A stretch of 64,000 nucleotides of DNA from Leptobrachium leishanense (taxonomy: Eukaryota > Chordata > Amphibia > Anura > Megophryidae): contig CM019064.1 in the NCBI GenBank assembly GCA_009667805.1, positions 276,377,662 to 276,441,661 on the forward strand. The letters run 5' to 3'. Both the position numbers and the translations under genes were made by a program. Every line of letters begins with the position of its first letter. Position 1 is the first letter of the stretch. Positions 19,991 through 31,341 of the stretch are shown piece after piece. The notes beneath the pieces are model-generated. The model was not told where the DNA came from and did no database searches. It saw only the letters and a list, made by a program, of their open reading frames with translations.

Positions 19991-20613
19991 TGAAATAGAT
20001 TTTAACCATTCTTGTTCTCGGATGCCTGCGTCCGCCCAAATGGTGGAAGAGGTCAATCAATTAAAGTGCGCACTGAAAGAAATGACACAGACAACAAATA
20101 GGTATATGTAGCCTTTCTTGGACAAGCCAAGTGACCTCTCTGTTCTTTATTGAAAAGATACATGCTTTATACCAGTTTAGTGCGGAAGCGGAAACAGGGT
20201 GTTAGCTAATATTTGAATTAATGTCAGCATAAAAATTGCACACATACGGATTGATCATAAAAAAAATGAAAATCAAATAACAACTTTTTCCAAATGTCAA
20301 ATTATTTTGTGTCTTTATCAAAGTCAGATTTTTTTCTGATCATCAAGGGTGTTAGCCATGTTCAAATTTAAATTTAGCTTGTTCAGGATGTCCAGCACCC
20401 ATCTCTTTGCGTCAAAAAGAGGAACCGCATGACTTGCGGTTTTGCAATCTGCCGGAATAGTAAAGTAAGCAAAATACAATTTAATTCTCTCTGTAAAAGA
20501 CATTTTAAAAGACATTAATTAATTTTAGTTCTTAAAGCCGTACTAACATATACTCAAATGCACATTTTTCTATTTGTCATTATTAAAGCAGGTACATATT
20601 CTTGTCCATAACA
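19991..20613 (-). repeat. Retroviral 5' LTR (623 bp)
   Basis: In its own direction it starts TGTTATGG and ends CTATTTCA. It contains a short U3 ORF (20,515-20,324), TATAAA (20,166-20,171) and AATAAA (20,146-20,151). The TATA and poly(A) signals are only about 15 bp apart, so the AATAAA probably lies upstream of the transcription start and R must be short. Confidence 0.92.
20324..20515 (-). CDS. Short ORF inside U3 of the 5' LTR
   Basis: This is the 63-codon partner of 872-1,063. Compared with that copy it has A for T and A for V in the TSHVVPL region, T for S near MANSLDD, and a changed last residue. The frame is open in both LTRs although their nucleotide sequences differ at several percent of positions. 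That is weak support for coding, because a frame this short can survive by chance. No signal peptide is visible. Confidence 0.35.
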   Translation of the reverse strand: MSFKMSFTERIKLYFAYFTIPADCKTASHAVPLFDAKRWVLDILNKLNLNLNMANTLDDQKKI

Positions 20614-22275
20614 GGAATATATTAGAGGTAGCCCCTTGCATTTCAAAAGTCTGACCACCACTGGTCTAGGTTCTGTTAACCCATCATCACCCTCCTCTCT
20701 TTCCTTCTCCTTTTCCAGGTCAAATAATAATTTGATAAGCTGTGCAATATTTCACACTTGGTCCTTTTGTTGTCTATATTTCTTGCAAAATTGTGTTGCA
20801 AGAAATTTCAGGCTCTTTTTTTTTTTTTTGCTTGCTGGAAAAAAAATTTAAAACAAGTTAATTGAACAGCATAACTGTCAAAAATGTTCTGTTTCCACAG
20901 TTTTATCACAATTCACAATTAATAAAAAGGAGCCCTTGGTGTCATAGTATTTAATCTACGGGTCTCTGAATTTTTTTCCCTTTGCCAGCATTTTCAGATG
21001 TATAGATCGGTTTCATCTTATAGCATCACTTAATAAAACTATAGACAAACTGAGCATAATTAAAGTTTTATTTCCCTGTGATTGACGTCATGAGAATTTG
21101 AATATTCCACGTTGATAGATTGAATATAGATTAAACCCTAAATTTAATACCTTATACCACACTTTTCCAAATTGATATTCACTAAATATGTTAAGGAAAA
21201 CTGCAAGAGTTTAAAGAAGTCAAAGGAAATGTCCAATATGAGGGGAAAGCACATCCATTGTTAAAGATGATGAACCTATGGCAAGTGTGCCCTCTTTGCT
21301 GGCATGCGAGCCATAAGTTCACCATCGCCAGTGCTTTTTTCCCACCAGTACTGAGTACTGGCGCCTATGGCTGGACAGATGCTCCTCCGCTAGGATGCAG
21401 ATGATGCCTGAAGTCCATGGTAGAGGTTCCGGTGATCAGCGCCAACCCTTTGCCAATCGCGGACTACTCTCCCAGGAGGCTGACATCTTGGATTTCAGCC
21501 CAGCCTGTAGGACCTATCCCCAGCCACTGCCACTGACATCCCCGCGCATGGGTGTCAGATGTGGGTCTTCAGCCCCCCCACATGCAAGAGTTAAAATAAA
21601 TAAATATTTCTTGTCCACAAACTTTTAACTCCATAGGCATAATGCCGAAGATGCTAAAAATGCTTAAAATCAGCTATGGAATGCCCAGGTATAGCATGTA
21701 TTTCCCAGTCGACTTGGAGACATGGGCTGCAGTTCTACCTGTAGTAACTATTTGGCCAGTAGATGGCAGGGTTTTCCTGCCAAATAGATTATCACAATTA
21801 GAAATACACTGGGAATATTCCCAAATATTTTTTACTGTATACATAATGCAAAATGATTTTCTAAAAAAAAAAACACAGGCTCCTGACAGTGGATTTCAGC
21901 AAAATCACTTGGAAGTGAAGGAGTTAAAATCTGGCCTGTTAGGGGTATTTGAGGACTGAGGTTGGTTGGGAAACACTGCTCTAGATATTTCAATCCATCA
22001 TATCACTATCATAAACCTCCAACAGAAAATTTTGTGCATTGTGCTCTAATTAGAAAATCATTTGAGACCTTTATATAACATCTGTCCTTGAAAAAGTGGT
22101 CCTTGCCTATCTCTCATCAATATAAAGTAAAACACTTATTCTCTGAACATAGTCAAGAAACCAAAGACACATTGCTCGACAGAAATGGATAAATAAAATA
22201 TTAAATTAATACAATTATGATTTGTTACTTTTTAGAAGATAAACTGCCGAAGATGTTGACACTTTATAAATAATA
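20614..22275. other. Non-coding flank with degraded transposon fragments
   Basis: No gene seen. Near 21,275-21,340, GGCATGCGAGCCATAAGTTC resembles the end of an old hAT element. At 21,440-21,600 GGCTGACATCTTGGAT and a flanking proline-codon-like C-rich stretch match the interior of the TTAA element at 53,310-53,400. At 21,690-21,960 GGCCAGTAGATGGC and GGGAATATTCCC match text near 52,440 and 27,280, so an old interspersed repeat is present. Confidence 0.5.
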
Positions 22276-23165
22276 TCAGGGTTATTCAAAGAGATCCGAA
22301 TTGCTTGAGAAAGGTAACCGAACGCTGAAAATCAGCGTTCGGTTACCTTTCTTGGTCATTCGGCTATCCAGAGAGCAGGCAATTCGCCAAATCCTGGCGA
22401 TTTGCCTGAACATACGGTGCCTGCTCGGTGCCTGTTCGAGAGCAGTGAAATCCCCATGAAAAAGCACTGCTTCGGCTATTCAGAGAACACAAACCAGCAG
22501 TGAAAGGTTCCCGAAATGCCCTGCCATTCGGTGGTTTAATTCGGCAAGTTTATTCAGGAGAATCCCATAGGCTTCAAATGTTAAAAATATTCCCGTTTTA
22601 ATTCAATATCTAATAAACCGTTCATTATAAAATTCTGCAGTAAAGAGTCGCTTTATTTATAGATTTTTTAGGATATTTCAAGCATTTTTCAGAATTATTT
22701 TTTTTTTAATTAGTCCGATTTTTTTTTTTTGATTTTTTTTTAAGTTTACTTCTTTTTTCTGTAACAGCCCTTTTTATTATCATTCCCTGGACCTCATATG
22801 TAAATTTCAGACATTTTTGCTCAGTAGTTTCTTTGCAAACAGTGTTTCACTTTTCAATCATTCATGCAAACTGTTTTCCTAATTTATTCACTGCCTCTTC
22901 TGCGGTGTCGAAGGCTGCGATCGGCTCCTGTTCGGGTTTTTCTGTGGTTTTCGGCAGGTTAATCCAGATGTTTGAGGGCTTTCGGCGTGCATTCGCTGGG
23001 TTTTGTGGTTAGTTTTCGTCAGGTTTGCGGTAGCTTTTCCCTGCAATTCGGGGACCCTGTGGTGCTTGCTGAATACACCGCAGGGTCACCGAAATGGGAT
23101 CGGCAAAACAAACCGAATTGAAGAGAACGAAAAGTCACCGAACGTGTTTGTTAGGTTTTTTTTCA
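22276..23165 (-). mobile_element. MITE with CAGGGTTATTCAAAGAG end (copy 1)
   Basis: The left end is CAGGGTTATTCAAAGAG. Just inside it is a perfect hairpin, GGTAACCGAACGCTGA pairing with TCAGCGTTCGGTTACC. The right part carries ACGAAAAGTCACCGAACGTG, and the far end is eroded. Copies at 46,080-46,905, 50,600-51,500 and 61,155-61,575 share AATCCCATAGGCTTCAAATG and the same gross order. No coding sequence. The superfamily is uncertain; the termini suggest Tc1/mariner, but the duplication is unclear. Confidence 0.7.
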
Positions 23166-23179
23166 GCTATTCAACTTAA

Positions 23180-23627
23180 GGCTGGGGTCAGACGAGCGTG
23201 ATTTCTACGGACTGTACGTCCGTGCAGTACGGACATCGTCAGTACGGATGACGCAGTAGTGGTCACACAGTCCGTTTTTTCACTGAAGTTATTTTTGACA
23301 GATGTAGGAGGGAAAAATAAATTACAATGAAAAAACATTCTGTCCGTCAAAAATGCTGGACGTATAAATGCAGTCCATCTGACCATGCTCCATCACTCAC
23401 ACACAAAGCTATGCAGACGTTGTGGACGCAGCGCACTCCGCACGTCCGTTCTAGCAGTATTACGTTCTTGCCTAACCTGCGTCCGTTTGCCGCGGCCGTT
23501 GTGCGTCCGCAGTTCAGTGCGGACGTACTTCATGTGTCAGGCTCCAATGGACTTTCTTTCATGCTATCACGGACGTACTTTTAGGCGCAATCACGGACGT
23601 GAACACTACGCTCGTCTGACAGCAGCC
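23180..23627. mobile_element. Harbinger-type MITE, family A (copy 1)
   Basis: The ends GGCTGGGGTCAGACGAGCG and its approximate reverse complement lie between TAA and TAA (23,177-23,179 and 23,628-23,630). A TWA trinucleotide duplication is the PIF/Harbinger signature. The interior is rich in ACGGAC and GTCCG words and forms a long imperfect foldback. No transposase. Confidence 0.8.
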
Positions 23628-23630
23628 TAA

Positions 23631-24343
23631 AAGTCCAGGCATTATTTATTTTCTTTGAGAATAGCTACAACATTAAAATGTCTTGTTGAATGTCATTTAA
23701 TACTGAGCACTACTGAGAAAAGGCAGACTAAATTAGTACAAATGTTCTATTACAGTTACAGGCTGTACATGGTCACTAAAAATCAAATGGATAATCTGAA
23801 ATTATAAAGCCTACTGATGTTTTTGATATTTGATAAATGTCAAGAATCTGTATACCTGATATTTAGTTATTTTTCTCTTCAATATATCTTTTCTAGTTGG
23901 TATATCACAGAACTCATCTATTTGAGAAAAAGATGGATTTGTTGTCTGTGAAAATCTATTTATTTAGAAATAAAGATATTAGGTGCTGTGTCCAAGTAAC
24001 CTACAGTTGTAAACAGTGTCCCATCCTATAATATATATTTTTAAAAAATTAACACTTGCATATGGATACTTGAACAAGGAAACAGAGGAACATTCCAGGC
24101 TTGAGGCTAATGCTGTGGAGTATGTTGGTACAATCCAAATACATAAATACTTCCATAAATATGAGAAATGGAATCATGGTGTCCGCTTTTTCCCACACGC
24201 ACTGTAATAGAATTGAAAGTGTTAAAAAGTGCATTCGTTACTAACCAAAGGATTCACTGACCATTTTGCATGGATGCTTTTTAGGAACCTTGTCTTGCCC
24301 TTCCAATCCCATTCAATCTACTAACCGCTAATCACAAATATCA
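23631..24343. other. Non-coding, nothing recognised
   Basis: AT-rich sequence without a coherent reading frame or repeat that I can identify. Confidence 0.5.
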
Positions 24344-24347
24344 TTAA

Positions 24348-24971
24348 CCTCCCTGGCGGTCTAATTTTTTCAAAATTTCGTGTCTAAAAGCGTCTCAATT
24401 TTTTTTTTAAAGGAAACATGTTTTTGTACCTAGTTAGCCTGTAATAATTAGGAATCACGCACTGAAATCCATGCAATCAAGAGTCCTTACTGGTAAAATC
24501 CTTTATAAATAAATACATTTTAAAAAATAGTAAATACACTGAGTCCGATAAAGTTTGAAACATGACCCAATAATTTATTATCCCAAAAATAATTATCCAA
24601 AATCATGCAAATAAATGATATTCTGCAAAATACAACAAAAAACACTGAAATCTGTCTGAAAACAAGGGTGAGACGATGTATGGTCTGTTTCTTATCCTGT
24701 AGTGCCACCGAGTGGCTGTTCATAAACATTGCACATTGGATTATACAGTGTATTATAATTTTTTTCTTAGTTTGCTGCTGGTCCCGCTCCCTGCATCGTG
24801 TGACTCGCAGGGAGCCTTACCAGGAAGCAACTCGCCGCGATCACACTGCGGGGGACAGCCAGGGAGCGCAGGAGGAGGTGAGTATACATCCAGCCTGAGT
24901 GTGGCTCGGGGTTACCGTTCGCGGTAGTGAAATTTAACCCCAAGCCACACTCGGGAATACCACCAGGGAGG
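24348..24971. mobile_element. TTAA-type (piggyBac-like) MITE
   Basis: The ends CCTCCCTGGCGGT and ACCACCAGGGAGG form a terminal inverted repeat, flanked by TTAA on the left and TTAT on the right. Near the right end GTGTGGCTCGGGGTTACC is followed by GGTAGTGAAATTTAACCCC and AAGCCACACTCGGG, a strong hairpin. Elements with these ends are abundant in frogs. No coding sequence. Confidence 0.75.
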
Positions 24972-24975
24972 TTAT

Positions 24976-26024
24976 TATGCAATTATCCTTCATATCCCCA
25001 CTTGACCTCATAAAATTTTAAGCATCCCCACATGGAAAAAAAGATGTATTTGAAATATATTTTTTAAAATACATTCTTAAGTGAAAGGAGTAACTCTTAC
25101 AACAGGCAGGGGGTGGGCAGATGTTCATAAAGAAACACAAGATATGGTCAGAATTTATTTTATTGATGTTATTAAAGAAAGCTGTGGCCTATGCCTTTCC
25201 AAAATAAGAAGTGTTTTTGTGTGGTTTTTTTTTGTAAAATGGGGGCTTGGGTACTTTATTACAGGTCAGGCATCAGCAGTCATGGGCAATGTGCAACTGA
25301 TTTACAGGAGGTCAGCCCACTATGGAAAACCGTTGTGATTGGTGGTAAGAGACCCCACATTGTGGGAATTGGACGATGATAGACAGACGTTGTCTGCAAT
25401 GCAGCTGGAATGCGGACGACATCTGTTTATCGTCCTCCACAGCGAAAGGGACAATAAATTACTTACAATCTTTTACTTATATAAATTGTATAAGAATGTA
25501 CAAAAGATTATATTTTTCTTCTTCAGCTTACAAATACATAGCTTGCTTAATGTTGTATTTTATTATGCTTGTTTTTACGAAGACCGATGAAACTATGTCC
25601 AGACCACAAACTATAATTATCTTTTTCTTGGGTTTGACATTTCCAATGCATGAGTTCAAATAGACATTGCATTCCAACACAAGGTTGGCTGCACTTCAGT
25701 AGCTGCACATTTGTTCATTTCCATCACTTGTGAATTGTGAATAAAAAAAACGGCAACTGGCATGAAAAAGCAGCATTGATTGATTTAAAATTCTTATTAT
25801 GCTGAGAAATAGCAGACAGAATGTGGGTTACATTTTTAGTGATAAAATCATACATGATCTAGATTTAGCTCAATGTAAAACTAATGGATTTTTTTAATTT
25901 TTATACGAAGACCTATGAAACAATAAGTCTGGTGTTATTTATTGTATGTAGTTCATCAAATGTATTTAAATATATTATTGCAATACTTAAAGCTATATTT
26001 TGCATATATATTATAACCTCTTCA
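24976..26024. other. Non-coding, nothing recognised
   Basis: AT-rich, with no convincing gene, RNA or terminal repeats. Short open frames here are isolated and without motifs. Confidence 0.5.
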
Positions 26025-26330
26025 CTATCAAACAGGCCTGGACTGGCCATCGGGCATACCGGGCGTTTGCCCGGTAGACTGTCATAGCCAGCCGCCAGGC
26101 AAGGCAGCCTAAGCTGACTGCAGACGGCGGCTGATGAGCCCTATGACCTAAGCAGAGAGAGCCAGTCAGCCGTTGGCCCCCTCTGATTAGGTCCTCGTCA
26201 CGTGACTCTGCGGCACTGGGAGGAAGTGATCACATAACGTCACTTCATCCCAGCGCTCCACCATTCAGAAGCACGTGGAGGAGACGAAGAATGGTCGCTC
26301 CGAGTCCCAGCCCACAGGTTAAGGGGGGTG

Positions 26331-26505
26331 GGGATGAAAAGAAAGAGGGGGAGAATAAAAAGAGAAAGGGGAGAGAATGAAAAGAGAGTGGGGGAGAGAA
26401 TGAAAAGAGAGAGGGGGAGAGAATGAAAAGAGAGAGGGGGAGAGAATGAAAAGAGATGGGGAAAGAATGAAAATAGAGATGGGGAAAGAATGAAAAGAGG
26501 GGGGA
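26331..26505. repeat. GA-rich tandem array
   Basis: About seven units of roughly 22-25 bp, GAGAGAATGAAAAGAGAG with a GGGG insert. The reverse strand reads as a phenylalanine/serine-rich frame, which is a by-product. Confidence 0.85.
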
Positions 26506-26514
26506 TGCAATGAA

Positions 26515-27125
26515 CACTGCAAATTACTGTGGAGCTCTGTGACACTCACACAACACTGCACATTAATAGGGTGTCACAGAGCTCCACAGTAATGTGCAGT
26601 GTTTATGAGGGTGTTACAGAGCTCCACAGTAATGTGCGGTGTTTATGAGGGTGGTACAGAGCTCGACAGTAATGCGCAGTGTTAATGAGGGCGTTACAGA
26701 ACTCCACAGTAATGTGCGGTGTTTATGAGGGCGGTACAGAGCTCCACAGTAATGTGCAGTGTTTATGAGGGTGTCACAGAGCTGCATAGTAATGTGCGGT
26801 GTTTATGAGGGTGTTACAGAGCTCCACAGTAATGTGCAGTGTTTATGAGGGTGGTACAGAGCTCCACAGTAATGTGCAGTGTTTATGAGGGTGTCAGAGC
26901 TGCATAGTACTGTGCATTGTTTGAGGGTGTTATAGAGCTCCACAGTAATGTGCTGTGTTTATGAGGGAGGACACAGAGCTCCACAGTAATGTGCTGTGTT
27001 TATGAGGGGGGGTCACAGAGCTCCACAGTAATGTGCTGTGTTTATGAGGGGGTCAAAGAGCTCCACAGTAATGTGCAGTGTTTGAGGGTGTCAGAGCTCC
27101 ACAGCAATAAAACTCACAGTAATGT
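26515..27125. repeat. About 40-bp minisatellite
   Basis: Roughly 14 units of GAGCTCCACAGTAATGTGCA plus GTGTTTATGAGGGTGTTACA, with small length changes toward the right. Related units occur in 56,545-56,760. Confidence 0.9.
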
Positions 27126-27211
27126 GCGCTGTGTCTAAAAAAAAAAAAGTTGGCCGCTCAGACCAAAATGCCCGGGCCTATATTTTGTCCCAGTCCGGGC
27201 CTGCTAGCAAA

Positions 27212-28599
27212 GGATTTTACAGAAAACCTTTTTTTTTTTCTTTTGAAAAATTTATTTTTACTGAATTATACATTAATAAATATTTGGGAATATTCCCAAT
27301 GTATTCCTTACTGTATAACCTACTTTGCAGATAGATGTCACCATCTTCTTGCAAAAAAAAAGGAGTTACTGGAGTTCTAAGATCTATGCACAATCTTGCT
27401 TGGGAGATGTCATGTAGATACAGTACATTCCCAGCTGATTTTAAAAAGTGTTAGCACCTCAGTCATCATGCCTTCAGTACTAAAACTATAGGGACATGTT
27501 CTGGAGCCCAAACGCAAATGAATTTAATTTGCAATAAACAAAATTCCTTGTACTGCAGCTGTGGAAAACGATATCAAGTATACTCGATATCTGGGCACCC
27601 CGAGATGCCTTGCAGATTTAGTTTAGTCGATCTTGCTAGTGAAGGGGTTAAATGTTTAGGGCCGTAATCACTTCTAAAGTGTTACTGGGAAATAGTGAAT
27701 GTGCCTCTTATTATTTTGGCTTATGTTTCTTCAAATGATGCTATTGATGCAATTTGTTAACCTAAATTCCAACGTGTATTTTATACTTTTTACAGCTAAT
27801 CTTTCTTTTCTTTTTTTTTTTAAAGTTGTATTTCTTTTCTTTTTTTTTGCTTAGTGTGTCACTTTAATAATAAAACATTTGGCAAATCGCACCTACCCTG
27901 CTTCCCTGTCTCAATGTTGACCTGCAAAGTGATATTACAACTTTCATGATTTTCTATCATATATTATCACAGCTGTGAGCCTCATAAACCTATAAATGTA
28001 TCACACAAATTAGTTCAGCATCAGCATTTGCTTCTTGATTCTATCATTTCTTTGGTCTGGGAATGTTTATAGTCTCCTCCTAATTTCTGACCTCAGCGGC
28101 GGCTCTTCCACTGGGGCAATATGCGCTCCCTGCCGCTGCTCAAGACTAGTATTTTTCCTTCAGGGCAGTGGGTATAAGTTAAAAAAGAAAACATTTTTCC
28201 CATCCCTGCCTGATGGCAACAACTGAGCAGGATGGACATGTGGACTGAGGCATCCTTCCTCAGTGGACTGAATGCAATTGCTTATGATGTCTGCTTATGA
28301 TGGGGAATGTCCTCATGTGTCACTGCTGTATGCGTTGGACATTCCAGCTACGTGGTCTGGTCAGTGGTGCCTCCCTCTCTATACTTATCTTTTTCCGGGG
28401 ACCTATGGTGGTCTGACTTCCTTGAAGTCAGGCCCTGCTTTTATAACCCCTTCTGGCACACTGATGTCATCGGTAGAGTGTCTGAAAGGAAGGGGCGGGT
28501 CTATTGGACCCCACTCCCTCCTAAATCGGGAAAAGGTACAGCAAATAGAGAGGCATCGCTGTAAAGGTCACAGTCTGACCTTTCCAGTGATGAGCCTCT
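27212..28599. other. Non-coding with an old interspersed repeat
   Basis: Around 27,270-27,620 there is text shared with 52,380-52,680 (GCAAATGAATTTAATTTGCA against GCAAATGAAATTCATTTGCA) and with 41,780-41,860 (CGATATCTGGGCACC-like). These are copies of one old repeat. From 27,620 to 28,599 I recognise nothing. Confidence 0.45.
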
Positions 28600-29335
28600 T
28601 TAACCACATAGTTGCTAGTCCGTGATCTGGCACCAATTTGCGCAGGATCACAGACTTCTCCTGACTGACATGTTGGAGCCTCTGGGGCCTCCCTCACCCA
28701 CTGACATCAGTTGGGGAATTAACCCCTAGCTGCCCAGGGATTTTTATGGAAATCCCTATGGTGGAGATAAGGGGTCCTTTGGATCTCCCTATCTGTGGTA
28801 GTTTGAGGGTCATGTTTGATATAATAATTGGACAGGTCACAGAACAACATTTCCAATGAGAACAAACATGAACAGGTTAAGTTTCAATTTTTTTAAAAAA
28901 AAATAATAAATAAATGTAAACATTTTTTATTTATTAATGCAGCACTATTGTTAACTTCAATTATAATGTGAACAATGATGCTGCACTAACAATAAATGCC
29001 GTTTTTTCCAGTTTTAGCAAAAATCACAGTAACGGGTTCCCATTTCTAATTTTTCTAAACAAGCTTTCCCCATACACAGTATAACCACAAAGGCTTGGTT
29101 GGAAATTCAAATTTTTTTAAATTTTTTGTTATAGCATACTGACAGGACATGACATATACATATAATAAATGATATATTATGAATCTGCCAAATCTGCTGT
29201 AAAAAAGGATATAAAACTTGTCTGGGTCGTATAATAAAAAGTGACTTCAAATCACCTTAAACATGATGAGCAAAAATGGTAAAAATGAACTCAACACACA
29301 CGGGTGAAATGACTCAGCAGTGAAGGGGTTATAAA
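28600..29335. mobile_element. Degraded TTAA-type element
   Basis: The interior shares AACCCCTAGCTGCC, GAGATAAGGGGTCCTTTGGAT and CAGCAGTGAAGGGGTTA with the TTAA element at 52,886-54,094. The left end near CTTTAACCAC is eroded. No coding sequence. Confidence 0.55.
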
Positions 29336-29439
29336 ACATTTGCAAAAATTATGGGAACATGCCTTTGGGCCTATGTCCTGCATGCTGCACTCATCAGCTC
29401 ATGGTCATAGGGAGGGAGGGGACCTAGCATCCTGCCTCA

Positions 29440-29645
29440 TGCCCTCATTGGCTATCTTATCTTATCGATCTGCCGACATTTTCTCTGTTTCTATAGAGGC
29501 CAAGACCATAATTGAATTTAAGCAGGCATGGGATAGGCATAAGGCTATCCCAAACAAAAGATAAATCCAGGTAAAGTATCCATGTAATTGGGCAGACTAG
29601 ATGAGCCGAAAGGGTCTTATCTGCTGACATTTTCTATGTTTCTAT
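29440..29645 (+). mobile_element. CR1-like LINE 3' end
   Basis: The end of a LINE frame is visible (AKTIIEFKQAWDRHKAIPNK then stop). It is followed by the 3' tail GGGCAGACTAGATGAGCCGA and repeats of TTTCTATGTTTCTAT. It is truncated on the 5' side. A second tail lies at 49,462-49,545. Confidence 0.65.
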
Positions 29646-29717
29646 TGGCTCATGGGAAGAGGAGGCAGGAAGGGGGAGTGACAGATGACCCTGTAGCAGG
29701 AGATAACGTGAAGGAAG

Positions 29718-30661
29718 TGTAGCGCTCACTCCCGGAGAAGCCGCTGAATTGAAACCTCGGGTCAGTCACCCCGCACTAGGGAATAAATATACACCAGCAC
29801 TGTTGTGGATTTATAAGTTATATAGTTTACTGATCTCAAATAAACTGGCATACATAGAGCAGCACGGTATACGTATATATTTACCGAAGTTCATAATGCG
29901 AGAAACGCGCAGTGGAAAAGAAAAATGAATATTAACCCCTTCGTTGTTGGAATGTGAATCCCGTACAGGTTGTGTCCCAAGAAGGTGTACATGTATGCGT
30001 GTGTTGGTACCCGGGTACAAGATTCAACTGGCCAGTGAATGATTTCAATGTGTCTTCGACTAGTCACGTTGGGGCCCTGTAGGTTTAGACAAACTTGCAG
30101 CGTGCGTTATTATTTTACTGTGGCCGGGAAGGCCTCTCACCCATCCACCAGATACTCTGTGCACTGCTCGACCCAGGACCTCCTCCGCTCGACTTGTCTG
30201 GGACTCTGTGCCACCGGATCCGCTTGTCTTGCTTCTCCGTTTCTGTCATAAGATGCTCTGCTCACCGCCTGCACTCCCACTAGATCATCGCGGTCTCCTA
30301 ACTCGGGGTCCTTCAGCAGCTCTGTATCTTTGTTAATTTCCCAGCGGTGGATTACTAGGTCTCTGGCAAGTAATGTGAACCGATCTCCAGCTCCGCAAGG
30401 CCGCACCTGCGCTCCGGCTGGGTCGCGATCATTGTCTGTCTCACGTGCGTCTTGCTCTCTTCACTCCTCGGCGCGCTCTGGGTTTCCTCTCCACGAGGTG
30501 GCGGATGTAAGTCTTTTTTTCTCCCCATCCACTTCCTGTTCCCCATGCAAAGCATGCTGGAAAACGTAGTCCCATTGTCCAGTGTCTCTTACATTGCGCT
30601 TGTCTCCCTCTGGTGGCCAAAAATAAGTACTACAGCAACAGCGTTTTAAACCAGCGCTACA
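29718..30661. mobile_element. Solo LTR (944 bp), GAAG duplication
   Basis: The ends TGTAGCGCT and AGCGCTACA are perfect 9-bp inverted repeats in TG...CA form. They are flanked by GAAG on both sides (29,714-29,717 and 30,662-30,665). A 4-bp duplication fits a retrovirus-like element. No internal region remains, so this is the product of recombination between two LTRs. The orientation is not certain. Confidence 0.75.
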
Positions 30662-30915
30662 GAAGATTTACCCAAGTAGTAAGGTGAGCAGCATTAGGTG
30701 CTAATATTTATTTAATGAAGTAACTCCTCACTATGCATAGCCAGCACGCAGGGTTAACAGTATGTTCCACCTGCTGACTACAGATTTATGACCTTTTATG
30801 AAATCAGGAACTTAACTTGTTTAATGTGCAAATGGTCTTGACTAGCACACTGATTTCTATGTTCTGTAGGAAGGTGCTTCACTGCAGCATGTACAATTCA
30901 TGTACAGGGGTATAA

Positions 30916-31341
30916 GGCTAGGGTCAAATGAAAGCATTTTTACACGCAAACGTAAAAAAGTGCGTCCGAACGCATTGATGTATTTTTTCACGGAATATGT
31001 GAAAACGGTCAGACGATGCGCATTTTCGTGCGTGATGTTTTACGAATCCAAACCAGGAAACTTTTTGCGTCTGGACGTTATGTTGGCCGGACATGAGCAG
31101 GGTCTGACGTCTCCAAATCACACACACACACCGCTAGCGGGCGCAGCGCACTCTGTACGTCCGTACTAGAGGTTCTGCGTTCTCGAAAAAATGCGTTCAT
31201 TTTCCACTTGCGTTGCGCGGCCGGACTTTCGTGCGACCGTACTTCGTATATTGGTTGTCATTGCCCGTCATTTGCTGCTAGTGCGGCCGTGATTAAGTGC
31301 GCCAGAACGCACGTTAAAAATGCGCTGGTCTGGCCCCAGCC
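30916..31341. mobile_element. Harbinger-type MITE, family A (copy 2)
   Basis: GGCTAGGGTCAAATG and GGTCTGGCCCCAGCC ends, with TAA on both sides (30,913-30,915 and 31,342-31,344). The interior matches 58,200-58,624, including ACGTTATGTTGGCCGGACAT. Confidence 0.85.

Larger units (their letters stand above)
538..20613 (-). mobile_element. Endogenous retrovirus, deleted, with nested insertions
   Basis: The provirus lies on the minus strand. In its own direction it runs 5' LTR (20,613-19,991), primer site, leader, gag remnant, pol remnant, env, polypurine tract and 3' LTR (5,132-538). The LTRs start TGTTATGG and end CTATTTCA. By eye they differ at roughly 5-6% of positions, so the insertion is not recent. 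Flanks are GGAT on the left and GGAA on the right, a possible 4-bp target duplication with one change. Three later elements interrupt it: an LTR retrotransposon (1,064-5,029), a hAT (7,108-15,730) and a hAT-type MITE (18,627-19,374). Pol and Env look gamma/epsilon-like, while the primer site is lysine type. Every reading frame inside is broken, so it cannot replicate. Confidence 0.92.
26033..27203. mobile_element. hAT-type non-autonomous element carrying minisatellites
   Basis: The ends are CAGGCCTGGACTGGCC and CCAGTCCGGGCCTG (reverse complement CAGGCCCGGACTGG). Flanks are CTATCAAA (26,025-26,032) and CTAGCAAA (27,204-27,211), an 8-bp duplication with one change. Most of the interior is made of two tandem arrays. 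A shorter relative lies at 56,164-56,808. No transposase. Confidence 0.8.

Noticed and set aside
26240..26561. Phenylalanine/serine-rich minus-strand frames
   Set aside because: Direct translation of the GA-rich tandem array.
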